A stretch of DNA of 64,000 bases from Prevotella sp. khp7 (lineage in GTDB: Bacteria; Bacteroidota; Bacteroidia; Bacteroidales; Bacteroidaceae): positions 124,001 through 188,000 of the forward strand of contig NZ_FOIV01000002.1 of the NCBI RefSeq assembly GCF_900109055.1. Direction: 5' to 3'. A model generated the notes under the pieces. That model searched no databases, was not told where the DNA came from, and saw nothing but the letters and a program-made list of their open reading frames with translations. This document shows positions 1-8,598 of the stretch, one piece after another (within the stretch, counting starts at the first letter, position 1; each line of letters begins with the position of its first letter). The position numbers and the translations under genes are program-made.

Positions 1-57
1 ATCAACCCTGCAATGGGTGAAGATATCAACCAACTGGTACAGAATGCTCTCAAGTAG
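1..57 (+). CDS. OmpH/Skp-family periplasmic chaperone, C-terminal end only (partial)
   Basis: The first 57 bases read in frame as INPAMGEDINQLVQNALK followed by TAG. This resembles the C-terminal tail of the Skp/OmpH chaperones that escort outer-membrane proteins through the periplasm, and these genes commonly sit directly upstream of murI in Bacteroidales. The stop lies inside the start region of murI, so the two genes overlap and are probably cotranscribed. Only 18 residues are visible, so the family call rests mainly on gene order. Confidence 0.55.
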   Translation: MNPAMGEDINQLVQNALK

Positions 58-886
58 TCCAGGTCCAATCGGTGTCTTCGACAGCGGCTACGGCGGCCTA
101 ACCATTCTTCATGGCATCCGCCAACTGCTTCCCCAATATGATTATCTTTATTTGGGCGACAACGCCCGTGCCCCCTATGGATCACGTTCGTTCGACGTGG
201 TCTACGAATTTACCCGTCAAGCAGTATTAAAACTTTTCGAGATGGGGTGTCATCTCGTTATCTTAGGTTGCAATACTGCTTCAGCCAAAGCCCTCCGCAC
301 CATTCAGCAGAACGATCTTCCAAAGTGGGATTCCAAACGTCGTGTACTTGGTATTATTCGACCTACGGCCGAAGTCATTGGTAATCTCACTAAGAGTCGC
401 CATATAGGTGTGCTTGCCACCGAGGGGACCATTAAAAGTGAGAGCTACAATCTTGAGATAAATAAGCTCCATCCTGATATTCAGGTAAGTGGTGTAGCCT
501 GTCCTTTCTGGGTCCCCCTCGTAGAATACAACGAGGCTAATTCCCCTGGCGCTGACTATTTCGTCAAGAAGCGCATTGACCAGATTATGCTGCTCGACCC
601 GCAAATCGATGCCCTCATCCTCGGCTGCACCCACTACCCATTGCTCATGCCGAAAATTCTAAAATATCTCCCTGAAGGCGTACACATTGTTTCTCAAGGC
701 GAATACGTGGCCAAGAGCTTGAAACAATACCTTGAACGTCATCCCCAGATAGAACAGCGCTGCTCAAAAAACGGGAAGACCCACTACCTTACAACTGAGA
801 ATCCTGAGAGATTCAAGGAATCAGCCCAGATATTCCTCCACGAATCTATTAAGGTTGACAACATCACCTTAGGGACCTTTTGCTGA
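44..886 (+). CDS. murI: Glutamate racemase
   Basis: Cytoplasmic racemase that converts L-glutamate to the D-glutamate used by MurD in peptidoglycan synthesis. The 280-residue protein has the family signature near its N-terminus (FDSGYGG, Asp13-Ser14) and both catalytic cysteines, in GCNTAS (Cys76) and GCTHYP (Cys195). I chose the ATG at 44 because the protein then begins MLSSSPGPIGVFDSG, as expected for the family. An in-frame GTG at 17 would add nine residues unlike the family. The gene overlaps the end of the OmpH-like gene by 14 bases, which suggests one transcript. Identification is secure; only the start is open. Confidence 0.95.
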   Translation: MLSSSPGPIGVFDSGYGGLTILHGIRQLLPQYDYLYLGDNARAPYGSRSFDVVYEFTRQAVLKLFEMGCHLVILGCNTASAKALRTIQQNDLPKWDSKRRVLGIIRPTAEVIGNLTKSRHIGVLATEGTIKSESYNLEINKLHPDIQVSGVACPFWVPLVEYNEANSPGADYFVKKRIDQIMLLDPQIDALILGCTHYPLLMPKILKYLPEGVHIVSQGEYVAKSLKQYLERHPQIEQRCSKNGKTHYLTTENPERFKESAQIFLHESIKVDNITLGTFC

Positions 887-1215
887 TGCATTAATTTCGT
901 CTCCCCCAATATTTACATATCGACAGTTGACAAAAGAATTCTTCACGGATCTACTCCACGGTAAAAGCCCTTCGTCTCGGTCACATAATATCCAGCGAAC
1001 TGCGTTTGTACCGTCCATTAAGGTGTGAAAACGATAATCTCTTTCTGTGCTACCGTCATCTGCACTATTGTAATCATCACACATAATTTTACTAACAAAT
1101 ATTCTTTCAATAGAAATATATAAATTCCGATTTTCTTCTCACTTTTTCATACCTTTGAAACAAAGGTCCCGAAGTTAGGCTGCACCTCTGAAACAAAAGA
1201 AAAATGGCATTTTTC
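887..1215. other. Intergenic region with no convincing gene
   Basis: About 330 bases between murI and the aroQ promoter hold no gene I can support. Two minus-strand frames over 890-1090 look somewhat protein-like. One reads through 71 codons from an ATG; another gives WTVQTQFAGYYVTETKG-like residues interrupted by a TAA. This may be an eroded coding fragment. At 1150-1167 a TACCTTTG box lies within a small ACCTTTG-AAA-CAAAGGT palindrome, but it has no -33 partner. Confidence 0.4.
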
Positions 1216-1246
1216 TTTGTATTTCGCTTGATTTACACTAACTTTG
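1216..1246 (+). promoter_or_regulatory. Bacteroidetes-type promoter of aroQ
   Basis: TTTG at 1216-1219 and TAACTTTG at 1239-1246 are separated by 19 bases, an exact match to the -33/-7 pattern of Bacteroidetes primary sigma factors. The start of transcription would fall near 1253, about 20 bases before the aroQ ATG. Confidence 0.8.
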
Positions 1247-1272
1247 CACCCGTATTATATAATAAGGTGAAA

Positions 1273-1701
1273 ATGAAGATTCAGATTATCAATGGGCCGA
1301 ACCTCAACTTACTAGGGCAACGCGAACCTGGCATCTATGGTTCAGAGTCATTCGACAGCTATCTGCCTGAATTACGCAAACAGTTTCCTGATGTACAGAT
1401 AGACTACTATCAGAGTAATATTGAGGGCGAACTTATCAACAAAATGCAGGAGACTGGCTTCTTCGGTGGCTACGATGGTATCGCGCTGAATGCAGGAGCT
1501 TATACCCATACCAGCGTGGCTCTTCATGATTGTATCCGCAGTCTGAAATGTCCCGTTGTTGAGATACACATCTCAAACGTGCACCAGCGCGAAGAGTTCC
1601 GTCATAAGTCGATGATATCGAGTGCATGCAAAGGTGTTATCTGCGGATTCGGTCTCGATTCATACCGCTTGGCTATCGAAGCACTGAAAGTTTCTAAATG
1701 A
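1273..1701 (+). CDS. aroQ: 3-dehydroquinate dehydratase, type II
   Basis: Cytoplasmic dodecameric enzyme that dehydrates 3-dehydroquinate to 3-dehydroshikimate in the shikimate pathway. The 142-residue length and the N-terminus MKIQIINGPNLNLLGQREPGIYG are typical of type II enzymes. The catalytic Tyr22 with the nearby Arg17, the NAGAYTHTS loop and the EIHISN motif are present. The ATG at 1273 is preferred over an in-frame ATG at 1204, because 1204 lies upstream of the predicted transcription start. The gene ends in a 4-base ATGA overlap with the following methyltransferase gene. Confidence 0.95.
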   Translation: MKIQIINGPNLNLLGQREPGIYGSESFDSYLPELRKQFPDVQIDYYQSNIEGELINKMQETGFFGGYDGIALNAGAYTHTSVALHDCIRSLKCPVVEIHISNVHQREEFRHKSMISSACKGVICGFGLDSYRLAIEALKVSK

Positions 1702-2324
1702 CACTTGACGAATACATCCTTCAGCACACAGAGCCTGAGCCTGAATACTTATATCGGCTGTGGCGAGCCACAAACATCCACACTATTCATGGGAGGATGG
1801 CAAGCGGACATCTGCAAGGACGATTACTGAAGATGCTGGTACAAATGATTCGTCCAAAAAACATTTTGGAAATTGGCACATTCAGCGGATATAGTGCCAT
1901 ATCGATGGCAGAAGGTCTACCAGAGAGTGGAAAACTCTATACTTTCGAGATTAACGATGAGATGGAGGACTTCACCCGTCCGTGGATAGAGGGTTGTGAA
2001 GTATCCAGCAAAATTGAGTTCATAATAGGTGACGCTCTGATAGATGCACCAAAACTTGGCATAGAATTTGATTTAGCCTTTATGGATGGTGACAAGCGCA
2101 CATACCGCGAATGTTATGAAATGGTAATGGATATTTTAAAACCAGGAGGATTTATCTTCGCCGACAACACACTCTGGGATGGACATGTAGTAGACCACAC
2201 TTATGACAATGACCACCAAACGAAAGGTATTGAGACATTTAACAACTATATTGCCCAAGACAAAAGAGTAGAACAAGTAATACTTCCTCTGCGCGACGGG
2301 CTAACACTAATAAGAAAAAAATAG
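1698..2324 (+). CDS. SAM-dependent O-methyltransferase (COMT-like, Methyltransf_3 family)
   Basis: A 208-residue soluble class I methyltransferase. Motif I is EIGTFSGYSA, followed by an acidic residue at the end of the next strand (TFEIND) and FDLAFMDGDKRTY, which holds the metal/catechol-binding aspartate. NTLWDGHV is the usual later loop. The family moves methyl groups from S-adenosylmethionine to small catechol-like or other hydroxyl acceptors. The substrate here is unknown. It is translationally coupled to aroQ by an ATGA overlap and lies 4 bases before rbfA, so it belongs to the aroQ transcription unit. Confidence 0.85.
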   Translation: MTLDEYILQHTEPEPEYLYRLWRATNIHTIHGRMASGHLQGRLLKMLVQMIRPKNILEIGTFSGYSAISMAEGLPESGKLYTFEINDEMEDFTRPWIEGCEVSSKIEFIIGDALIDAPKLGIEFDLAFMDGDKRTYRECYEMVMDILKPGGFIFADNTLWDGHVVDHTYDNDHQTKGIETFNNYIAQDKRVEQVILPLRDGLTLIRKK

Positions 2325-2328
2325 AATT

Positions 2329-2664
2329 ATGCAAGAGACAAGACAGAACAAAATTGCGAGACTACTTCAGAAAGAGCTCTCGCTGATATTCCAGCAGCAG
2401 ACTCGCGCCACTCACGGTGTGATGATTTCCGTAACACGTACCAAGATATCACCCGACCTCAGTATCTGTACAGCCTATCTGAGTGTGTTCCCCAGCGAGA
2501 GGGGGGAGGAAATGCTCAACAATATCAACGCTAATACCAAAAGTATCAGATTTGAATTGGGCAATCGCGTAAGAAATCAGCTGAGAATCATTCCTGAACT
2601 AAGATTTTTCATCGACGATAGTTTGGACTATATTGAGCGCATTGACGAACTCCTGAAAAAATAG
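2329..2664 (+). CDS. rbfA: 30S ribosome-binding factor A
   Basis: A 111-residue, single KH-domain protein that binds the immature 30S subunit and helps 16S rRNA 5'-end maturation, notably in the cold. The pattern from RQNKIARLLQKELSLIF through ITRTKISPDLS-like residues to RNQLRIIPELRFFIDDSLDYIERIDELL is characteristic of RbfA. It starts 4 bases after the methyltransferase stop and is followed after 11 bases by the permease gene, so it is part of the same operon. Confidence 0.93.
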   Translation: MQETRQNKIARLLQKELSLIFQQQTRATHGVMISVTRTKISPDLSICTAYLSVFPSERGEEMLNNINANTKSIRFELGNRVRNQLRIIPELRFFIDDSLDYIERIDELLKK

Positions 2665-2675
2665 AATAATACAAG

Positions 2676-3908
2676 GTGAACTTCCCTTTTTTTATAGCGC
2701 GTAGATATCTCTTTTCAAAGAAATCAACACACGCCATCAACGTAATCAGCGGCATCTCTGTTATAGGTGTCGCTGTAGCCACTATGGCACTTGTTGTTAC
2801 CCTCTCTGTTTTCAACGGCTTTCATGATCTGGTTGCATCGTTCTTCACCGACTTCGACCCACAACTAAAAGTGGTACCTGCAGAAGGGAAAACAGTCGCT
2901 GCTGACGATCCGATTCTGGCACAGATAAAACAACTACCACAGATAGATGTCGCCACAGAGAGTGTGGAGGATATGGCATTGGCAATTTATAAGGGACGCC
3001 AAGCGATGGTTGTGGTCAAAGGTGTGGAAGACAACTTTGAACAATTGACACATATTAGCGATATTCTATTGGGCGACGGCGAATTCGGACTGCATGCAGC
3101 TAACATGGATTATGGCATTCTCGGCATCCGACTAGCAGAAATATTGGGCACAGGCTACACCTACGACGAACCTCTCCACATCTATGCTCCTCGAAGAGAG
3201 GGGCAATTCGACATCTCGAACCCCGAAGATGCATTCGAGGAAGACGAACTATACTCACCAGGTGTGCTCTTCAATGTGAAGCAGTCAAAATACGATAAGA
3301 ACTATATTCTGACCAGCATCGGCTTTGCCCGTCGCATTTTCGGACAACAGGGAATGCTCTCTTCCTTGGAACTGAGATTGAAACCTGGTAGCAATTTTGA
3401 TGGAGTAAAGACGGAAATTAAAAAGATCTGTGGCGACAAATATGTAGTAAAAGACCGTTTTGAGCAGCAAGACGACACGTTTAAGATCATGAAGATTGAG
3501 AAGCTTATTGCCTATATATTCCTGACATTCATCCTAATGGTGGCATGCTTCAATATTATTGGTTCGCTCTCAATGTTGATTATTGATAAGAAAGACGACG
3601 TGGTAACGCTCCGCAATCTGGGAGCCTCGGACAAGCAAATTATCCGTATCTTCCTATTCGAAGGGCGTTTAATTTCTGCTATCGGTGCTATTCTCGGCAT
3701 CAGCCTTGGTCTGTTTCTTTGTTGGGCACAACAACGATTCGGCATCGTAGCTCTCGGCTCGTCAAGTGGATCGTTTATTATCAATGCTTATCCTGTCAGT
3801 GTGCATTCCGAAGACATCATTCTGGTTTTCATCACCGTATTACTTGTTGGATTCCTTTCTGTCTGGTATCCAGTGAACTACTTTGCCAAACGCCTGCTCA
3901 ACGCCTAA
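2676..3908 (+). CDS. LolC/LolE-type (FtsX-like) ABC transporter permease
   Basis: A 410-residue inner-membrane permease. An N-terminal transmembrane segment (about residues 22-47, after ARRYLFSKKSTHAINVIS) is followed by a large periplasmic domain of about 220 residues. Three more transmembrane segments follow in the FtsX domain (roughly 275-300, 325-350, 372-395). The arrangement matches LolC/E subunits, which extract lipoproteins from the inner membrane using the ATPase LolD. No ATPase gene is visible here. The start is a GTG at 2676; no better ATG preserves the conserved N-terminus. Whether it truly moves lipoproteins is inferred from the family. Confidence 0.82.
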   Translation: MNFPFFIARRYLFSKKSTHAINVISGISVIGVAVATMALVVTLSVFNGFHDLVASFFTDFDPQLKVVPAEGKTVAADDPILAQIKQLPQIDVATESVEDMALAIYKGRQAMVVVKGVEDNFEQLTHISDILLGDGEFGLHAANMDYGILGIRLAEILGTGYTYDEPLHIYAPRREGQFDISNPEDAFEEDELYSPGVLFNVKQSKYDKNYILTSIGFARRIFGQQGMLSSLELRLKPGSNFDGVKTEIKKICGDKYVVKDRFEQQDDTFKIMKIEKLIAYIFLTFILMVACFNIIGSLSMLIIDKKDDVVTLRNLGASDKQIIRIFLFEGRLISAIGAILGISLGLFLCWAQQRFGIVALGSSSGSFIINAYPVSVHSEDIILVFITVLLVGFLSVWYPVNYFAKRLLNA

Positions 3909-4810
3909 TGGGTAATGATAAAGACATTGTAAAAAGTTATGTGCGCTACCTGAAACTGCAGCGCAACATGTCGAGCAATACGCTTGACGCATACCAGCGC
4001 GATCTCAGAAAACTACTTGGCTATCTGGAGATGGAAAAGAAAAGCGTACTTGAAGTAACACTCAAAGATCTTCAACACTTTGCTGCAGAACTTCACGACA
4101 TTGGCATTCATTCCCGTTCACAATGTCGTATTCTTAGTGGAATACGATCATTTTTCCATTTTCTACAATTAGATGGCTATCGCGACGATGATCCAACAGA
4201 GTTGCTGGAGTCGCCCCAGCTAAGTGAGCACTTGCCCGAAGTACTCACAACAGCGGAGATTGATAAGCTAGAAGCTTGCATTGACCTCTCAAAATGGGAG
4301 GGACATAGAAATCGCGCCATCATAGAAGTACTTTTCTCTTGCGGCCTGCGTGTGAGTGAGCTAGTGAACCTGAAATTGTCGAATCTCTATCTCGAAGAAG
4401 AATTCGTGAGGGTTCTGGGCAAGGGATCGAAAGAACGGCTGATACCCATCTCGCAGAAAGCCATTCATGAGTTGGAGCTTTGGTTCAACGATCGTAACCA
4501 CATGACAATCAAGCCAGGAGAAGAGGATTATGTATTCCTGAATCGGTATGGCAAGCACCTCACACGCACGATGATACTCATCATGATCAAGCGATTGGCA
4601 GAGGTAGCCAGTATACAAAAGACCATTTCGCCCCACACCCTACGTCACTCATTTGCTACAGCCCTACTCGAAGGCGGTGCTGACCTGCGTGTAATACAGG
4701 TTCTATTGGGGCACGAAAGCATCGGAACAACGGAAATCTACACACATTTGGACACCTCGACTCTTCGACGCGAAATATTGGAACACCATCCAAGGAACAA
4801 GCAAAAGTAA
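3908..4810 (+). CDS. xerD: Site-specific tyrosine recombinase XerD
   Basis: A 300-residue tyrosine recombinase that, with XerC, resolves chromosome dimers at dif. It has a SAM-like core-binding domain (about 5-90) and a catalytic domain with the complete active set: Arg148 (CGLRVSEL), Lys172, His243 and Arg246 (HTLRHSFAT), His269 (LGHESI) and Tyr278 (EIYTH). The start ATG at 3908 shares its A with the stop of the permease gene (TAATG), so translation is probably coupled. The chromosomal operon context argues for a housekeeping Xer enzyme rather than an element integrase. Confidence 0.92.
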   Translation: MGNDKDIVKSYVRYLKLQRNMSSNTLDAYQRDLRKLLGYLEMEKKSVLEVTLKDLQHFAAELHDIGIHSRSQCRILSGIRSFFHFLQLDGYRDDDPTELLESPQLSEHLPEVLTTAEIDKLEACIDLSKWEGHRNRAIIEVLFSCGLRVSELVNLKLSNLYLEEEFVRVLGKGSKERLIPISQKAIHELELWFNDRNHMTIKPGEEDYVFLNRYGKHLTRTMILIMIKRLAEVASIQKTISPHTLRHSFATALLEGGADLRVIQVLLGHESIGTTEIYTHLDTSTLRREILEHHPRNKQK

Positions 4811-4836
4811 AGAATTAACGTAGCTTTAACGTGTTT

Positions 4837-4870
4837 TTTGCATCTAATCCACAAAAAAGGTGTAACTTTG
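4837..4870 (+). promoter_or_regulatory. Promoter of metK
   Basis: TTTG at 4837-4840 and TAACTTTG at 4863-4870 with a 22-base spacer. The spacing is slightly long, but the -7 box is perfect. The predicted start lies about 30 bases before the metK ATG. Confidence 0.65.
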
Positions 4871-4905
4871 CACCCAGATTGTAAATAATTAAAAAGTTAG
4901 AGAGA

Positions 4906-6162
4906 ATGAGTTACCTATTTTCATCAGAATCAGTTTCTGAGGGTCACCCCGACAAAGTGGCGGATCAGATTTCCGACGCGATATTAGACCAGTTCCTGGC
5001 ATACGATCCGAAGGCACGTTGCGCCATTGAGTCGTTTGTCACCACAGGCCAAGTAGTTATTATGGGCGAGGTACGTAGTGATGTTTATATTGACCTGCAG
5101 ACTATTGCCCGCAATACCATCAAACGTATAGGTTATACCAAAGCAGAGTATCAGTTTGATGGCGACTCTTGCGGTATCCTAAGTGCCATCCACGAACAGA
5201 GTGCCGACATCAATCGCGGTGTCGACAATGGCAATGAAGACGAGCAGGGTGCTGGCGACCAGGGAATGATGTTTGGCTATGCAACAAACGAAACAGAGAG
5301 CTATATGCCTGTTTCACTCGACTTGGCCCATCTGATTATGCGCACACTGGCCGACATCCGAAAAGAGGGTAAGGAGATGACATACCTCAGACCCGATGCC
5401 AAGAGCCAAGTAACGATACAGTACAGCGACGCTGGTATTCCTGAGCGCATTGACACTATCGTGGTATCTACCCAGCACGATGAGTTTGATGAGGATGAAA
5501 AGATGCTTGCGAAAATCAAGGACGACGTCATCAACATTTTGATTCCTCGTGTCAAACAGCAGATTCACTCTCAGAAAGTACTTGACCTGTTTGGTCTTGA
5601 CATCAAGTATTACGTGAACCCTACTGGTAAGTTCGTAATTGGAGGACCTCACGGAGATACAGGTCTTACAGGTCGTAAAATTATTGTCGACACTTACGGA
5701 GGAAAGGGCGCCCATGGTGGTGGTGCTTTCTCTGGCAAGGACTCATCAAAGGTAGATCGTTCTGCAGCCTATGCAGCCCGGCATATTGCCAAGAACATGG
5801 TTGCAGCTGGCGTCGCTGACGAAATGCTGGTTCAGGTAAGTTATGCCATCGGTGTAGCCAAGCCTATGAATATTTACGTGAACACCTATGGCCGTAGTAA
5901 TGTTGAGATGAGTGATGGCGAGATTGCCAAAAAGATTGAGAAGCTGTTCGATCTGCGTCCAAAGGCCATTGAGCGTAATCTAAAATTGCGCCAGCCTATG
6001 TATAGCGAGACTGCAGCATACGGACACATGGGGCGTCAGCCTGAAGTGAAGAAGAAGACATTCACCAGTCACTACCACGAAACCAAGGAGATTGATGTAG
6101 AACTCTTCACTTGGGAAAAACTTGATCGTATAGAGGATATTCGCAAAGAGTTCGGACTATAA
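4906..6162 (+). CDS. metK: S-adenosylmethionine synthetase
   Basis: Cytoplasmic enzyme that makes S-adenosylmethionine from methionine and ATP. The 418-residue protein starts [21 protein letters not shown], with the methionine/ATP-binding GHPDK motif. It also has [26 protein letters not shown] and the glycine-rich [15 protein letters not shown] phosphate loop. It is slightly longer than the E. coli enzyme, as usual in Bacteroidetes. Its own promoter lies upstream, and a DUF4271 gene follows after 3 bases. Confidence 0.97.
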   Translation: MSYLFSSESVSEGHPDKVADQISDAILDQFLAYDPKARCAIESFVTTGQVVIMGEVRSDVYIDLQTIARNTIKRIGYTKAEYQFDGDSCGILSAIHEQSADINRGVDNGNEDEQGAGDQGMMFGYATNETESYMPVSLDLAHLIMRTLADIRKEGKEMTYLRPDAKSQVTIQYSDAGIPERIDTIVVSTQHDEFDEDEKMLAKIKDDVINILIPRVKQQIHSQKVLDLFGLDIKYYVNPTGKFVIGGPHGDTGLTGRKIIVDTYGGKGAHGGGAFSGKDSSKVDRSAAYAARHIAKNMVAAGVADEMLVQVSYAIGVAKPMNIYVNTYGRSNVEMSDGEIAKKIEKLFDLRPKAIERNLKLRQPMYSETAAYGHMGRQPEVKKKTFTSHYHETKEIDVELFTWEKLDRIEDIRKEFGL

Positions 6163-6165
6163 TCC

Positions 6166-7185
6166 ATGCTGCCACAGGATAGCATACATACCGCATTACC
6201 ATCAACCATCGTTGATGATACGGTGGCAAGTCCTTCGACAAGACCGCAGACACCATATCAGGTGCTGCGGTCATTGCCGAAAGATGCCACACCAGCCCAG
6301 CAAGACTCAGCCATCCAATCGTGGTTCGAGCCTTCAGAGATTCATTATAGTGAGCAACCAGACACGCTCCACTTACCAGGGCACGATGTAGCTCGGGATT
6401 TAAAGGAAGTCAGCCTACCCCAATATTATAGAGAGAATTTTTTTTCATCAGACTCCCTTTATCATCCAGAGTTGAGTGGTGGTCGTATTGGCGTTGCGGG
6501 CGACCCAATACCTTATGCACTCCATAACGATAGTATCATCACCGGTATTTTGTTATGCAGCTTCCTGCTAATTATGTTTGGGATGTCACGCATCTCTAGT
6601 TTCATGATACATCAGGCAAAGAACTTTTTCTATACTCCAAAAGTAGAGCAGAGTTTCACAGAAACGGGTACGGAAATTAAATTCCAGTTGGTATTCCTGC
6701 TGATTACCAGCTTGTTTTATGGACTTCTTTTCTTTTTCTATGCCACCCGTACTATATCTGACACCTTTATCCTATCATCAGAATACGGGCTTTTAGTAAT
6801 CTATGCCATTGTCATAGTCTGCTATTTCTTGATAAAGGTCATATTGTATACTATAGTCAACAATATCTTCTTTAATCAGAAGAAAAATTTACATTTCCTA
6901 GGTACTCAGTTGTTCGTAGTAGCCTTAGAGGGCCTCTTTATGTTCCCCTTGGTATTACTCCTAACATACTTCCAACTTTCCATGCAAAATGCTATCAATT
7001 ACTGCATTTTCATACTCTCTTTAGCCAAAATTCTAACATTTTACAAGTCTTACATCATCTTTTTTAAGCAAAAAGGGTGGTTTCTGCAGATTATTTTGTA
7101 CTTTTGTGCCCTCGAAATGATACCTTTAGCCTTGCTTTGGGGCGGGCTCTTGGACATCACGAGTATTTTGAAAGTAAATTATTAG
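6166..7185 (+). CDS. DUF4271 multi-pass membrane protein
   Basis: A 339-residue inner-membrane protein with a hydrophilic proline/serine-rich N-terminal region of about 120 residues and about six predicted transmembrane helices (about 124-142, 175-195, 204-226, 247-268, 274-292, 305-327). The arrangement and its place just before hemD match the DUF4271 family of Bacteroidetes, whose function is not known to me. It begins 3 bases after metK and ends 7 bases before hemD. No enzymatic motif is recognisable. Confidence 0.75.
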   Translation: MLPQDSIHTALPSTIVDDTVASPSTRPQTPYQVLRSLPKDATPAQQDSAIQSWFEPSEIHYSEQPDTLHLPGHDVARDLKEVSLPQYYRENFFSSDSLYHPELSGGRIGVAGDPIPYALHNDSIITGILLCSFLLIMFGMSRISSFMIHQAKNFFYTPKVEQSFTETGTEIKFQLVFLLITSLFYGLLFFFYATRTISDTFILSSEYGLLVIYAIVIVCYFLIKVILYTIVNNIFFNQKKNLHFLGTQLFVVALEGLFMFPLVLLLTYFQLSMQNAINYCIFILSLAKILTFYKSYIIFFKQKGWFLQIILYFCALEMIPLALLWGGLLDITSILKVNY

Positions 7186-7192
7186 GACACAG

Positions 7193-7942
7193 ATGATTAA
7201 GAAGATTTTGGTTTCACAGCCCAAACCTACTAGTGAGAAGTCGCCATATTTTGATATTGCGAACAAGTTCGGAGTAGAACTGATTTTCCGCCCGTTCATT
7301 AAGGTGGAGCCAATTAGTTCCAAAGATTTCCGTGCACAGAAAGTAAGCATCCTTGATTACACAGCTGTTGTATTCACTTCACGTCACGCCATCGACCACT
7401 TCTTCAATATGGCTAAGGAATTGAGAGTAACAATCCCTGAGGACATGAAGTATTTCTGTGTCACAGAGACTATTGCACTCTATATCCAGAAGTATGTACA
7501 GTATCGCAAGCGCAAGGTTTTCTTCGGAGAGACAGGCCGAGTAGAAGACCTTGTACCCACAATGGTTAAGCACAAGACAGAGAAGTATCTCGTTCCCATG
7601 AGCGACGTGCATAACGACAAACTCTCTCTGCTGCTCGACTCAAAGAAGTTGCAGCACAAGGAGTGCATTATGTATAAAACCGTCAGCAACGACTTCACGC
7701 CCGAGGAGGTTAAGTCGTTCGATTATGACATGCTGATTTTCTTCAGCCCTGCAGGTATCGAGTCACTCTGCAAGAACTTCCCCAATTTCAAACAGGGAGA
7801 AATTGCCATTGCAACATTTGGCCCCACCACAGCAAAAGCCGCTAAGGAAGCTGGACTTCGCCTCGATATTGAAGCACCCTCTGAGAAATATCCTTCAATG
7901 ACAGGTGCTCTTCAGCACTATCTGCTCGAGACACAAGATTAA
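7193..7942 (+). CDS. hemD: Uroporphyrinogen-III synthase
   Basis: A 249-residue, two-lobed cytoplasmic enzyme of the HemD family that cyclises hydroxymethylbilane to uroporphyrinogen III in tetrapyrrole synthesis. The protein starts MIKKILVSQPKPTSEKSPY. Family hallmarks include AVVFTSRHAIDHFF near residue 65 and DMLIFFSPAGIESL followed by ATFGPTTAKAAKEAG in the C-terminal lobe. Many Bacteroidales lack a full haem pathway, so whether the pathway is complete cannot be judged here. It is part of the DUF4271-hemD-rnpA-yidD run. Confidence 0.85.
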   Translation: MIKKILVSQPKPTSEKSPYFDIANKFGVELIFRPFIKVEPISSKDFRAQKVSILDYTAVVFTSRHAIDHFFNMAKELRVTIPEDMKYFCVTETIALYIQKYVQYRKRKVFFGETGRVEDLVPTMVKHKTEKYLVPMSDVHNDKLSLLLDSKKLQHKECIMYKTVSNDFTPEEVKSFDYDMLIFFSPAGIESLCKNFPNFKQGEIAIATFGPTTAKAAKEAGLRLDIEAPSEKYPSMTGALQHYLLETQD

Positions 7943-7947
7943 TAATA

Positions 7948-8337
7948 ATGATGGTGGCTCCTACTTTCAAGAAACAGGAGCGCATCGTCAGCAGTTTGCT
8001 GATAGAAACGCTCTTCGGCAAAGGTGATAGCCAATCGCTGGCAGCCTTTCCGTTGAGAGCTGTATACCTCCAGACAGAACGACGTCAAGGTTGCGCCCCT
8101 GTACAAATACTGATCAGCGTACCTAAGAAACGATTCAAACACGCTGTCGACAGAAACCGCATTAAGCGCCAAGTGCGTGAGGCCTACCGCCACCACAAAG
8201 GATTGCTCTGCAACTATGTGCCCGAAAATCAACAACTGCTGATTGCATTTATATGGCTTTCCGACAGACATTGTCCTACCAACGAGGTAGAAAAGCGCGT
8301 AGTCAGTATTCTACAACGCATCGCGACAAAATCATGA
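7948..8337 (+). CDS. rnpA: Ribonuclease P protein component
   Basis: A 129-residue basic protein that binds the catalytic RNase P RNA and helps it cut the 5' leaders of pre-tRNAs. The RNR-box region [27 protein letters not shown] is diagnostic. Two adjacent ATG codons (7948 and 7951) could serve as start. The gene overlaps yidD by 4 bases (ATGA), the usual rnpA-yidD arrangement. Confidence 0.93.
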   Translation: MMVAPTFKKQERIVSSLLIETLFGKGDSQSLAAFPLRAVYLQTERRQGCAPVQILISVPKKRFKHAVDRNRIKRQVREAYRHHKGLLCNYVPENQQLLIAFIWLSDRHCPTNEVEKRVVSILQRIATKS

Positions 8338-8564
8338 AATGGCTGTCTCATATCATATCTTGCCTTTTGGTACTACCTATCCGTTTTTACCAATTGTGCA
8401 TTTCTCCTCTCTTAGGGCCTTCGTGCCGCTTTCAGCCGACATGCAGTGAATATGCCCGAGAAGCCATCATGAAACATGGTCCCATTAAAGGATTGGGATT
8501 AGCTATCTGGCGTATATTAAGGTGTAACCCTTGGGGAGGTAGTGGATATGATCCTGTGCCCTAG
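8334..8564 (+). CDS. yidD: Membrane protein insertion efficiency factor YidD
   Basis: A 76-residue protein with an amphipathic N-terminus ([20 protein letters not shown]). It carries the conserved cysteine/proline core [20 protein letters not shown] and the ending GSGYDPVP. YidD is thought to assist YidC-mediated insertion of inner-membrane proteins. I start it at the ATG that overlaps the rnpA stop (ATGA), which gives the standard family length; an upstream in-frame ATG would read through the rnpA end. Confidence 0.92.
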   Translation: MKWLSHIISCLLVLPIRFYQLCISPLLGPSCRFQPTCSEYAREAIMKHGPIKGLGLAIWRILRCNPWGGSGYDPVP

Positions 8565-8598
8565 AAGAGAAAAAGAGTAAAAGTTAAAAATAAGACAT

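Noticed and set aside
3908-4810. XerD as a mobile-element integrase
   Set aside because: It is coupled to a housekeeping operon, has the standard XerD length and sits next to no element genes.
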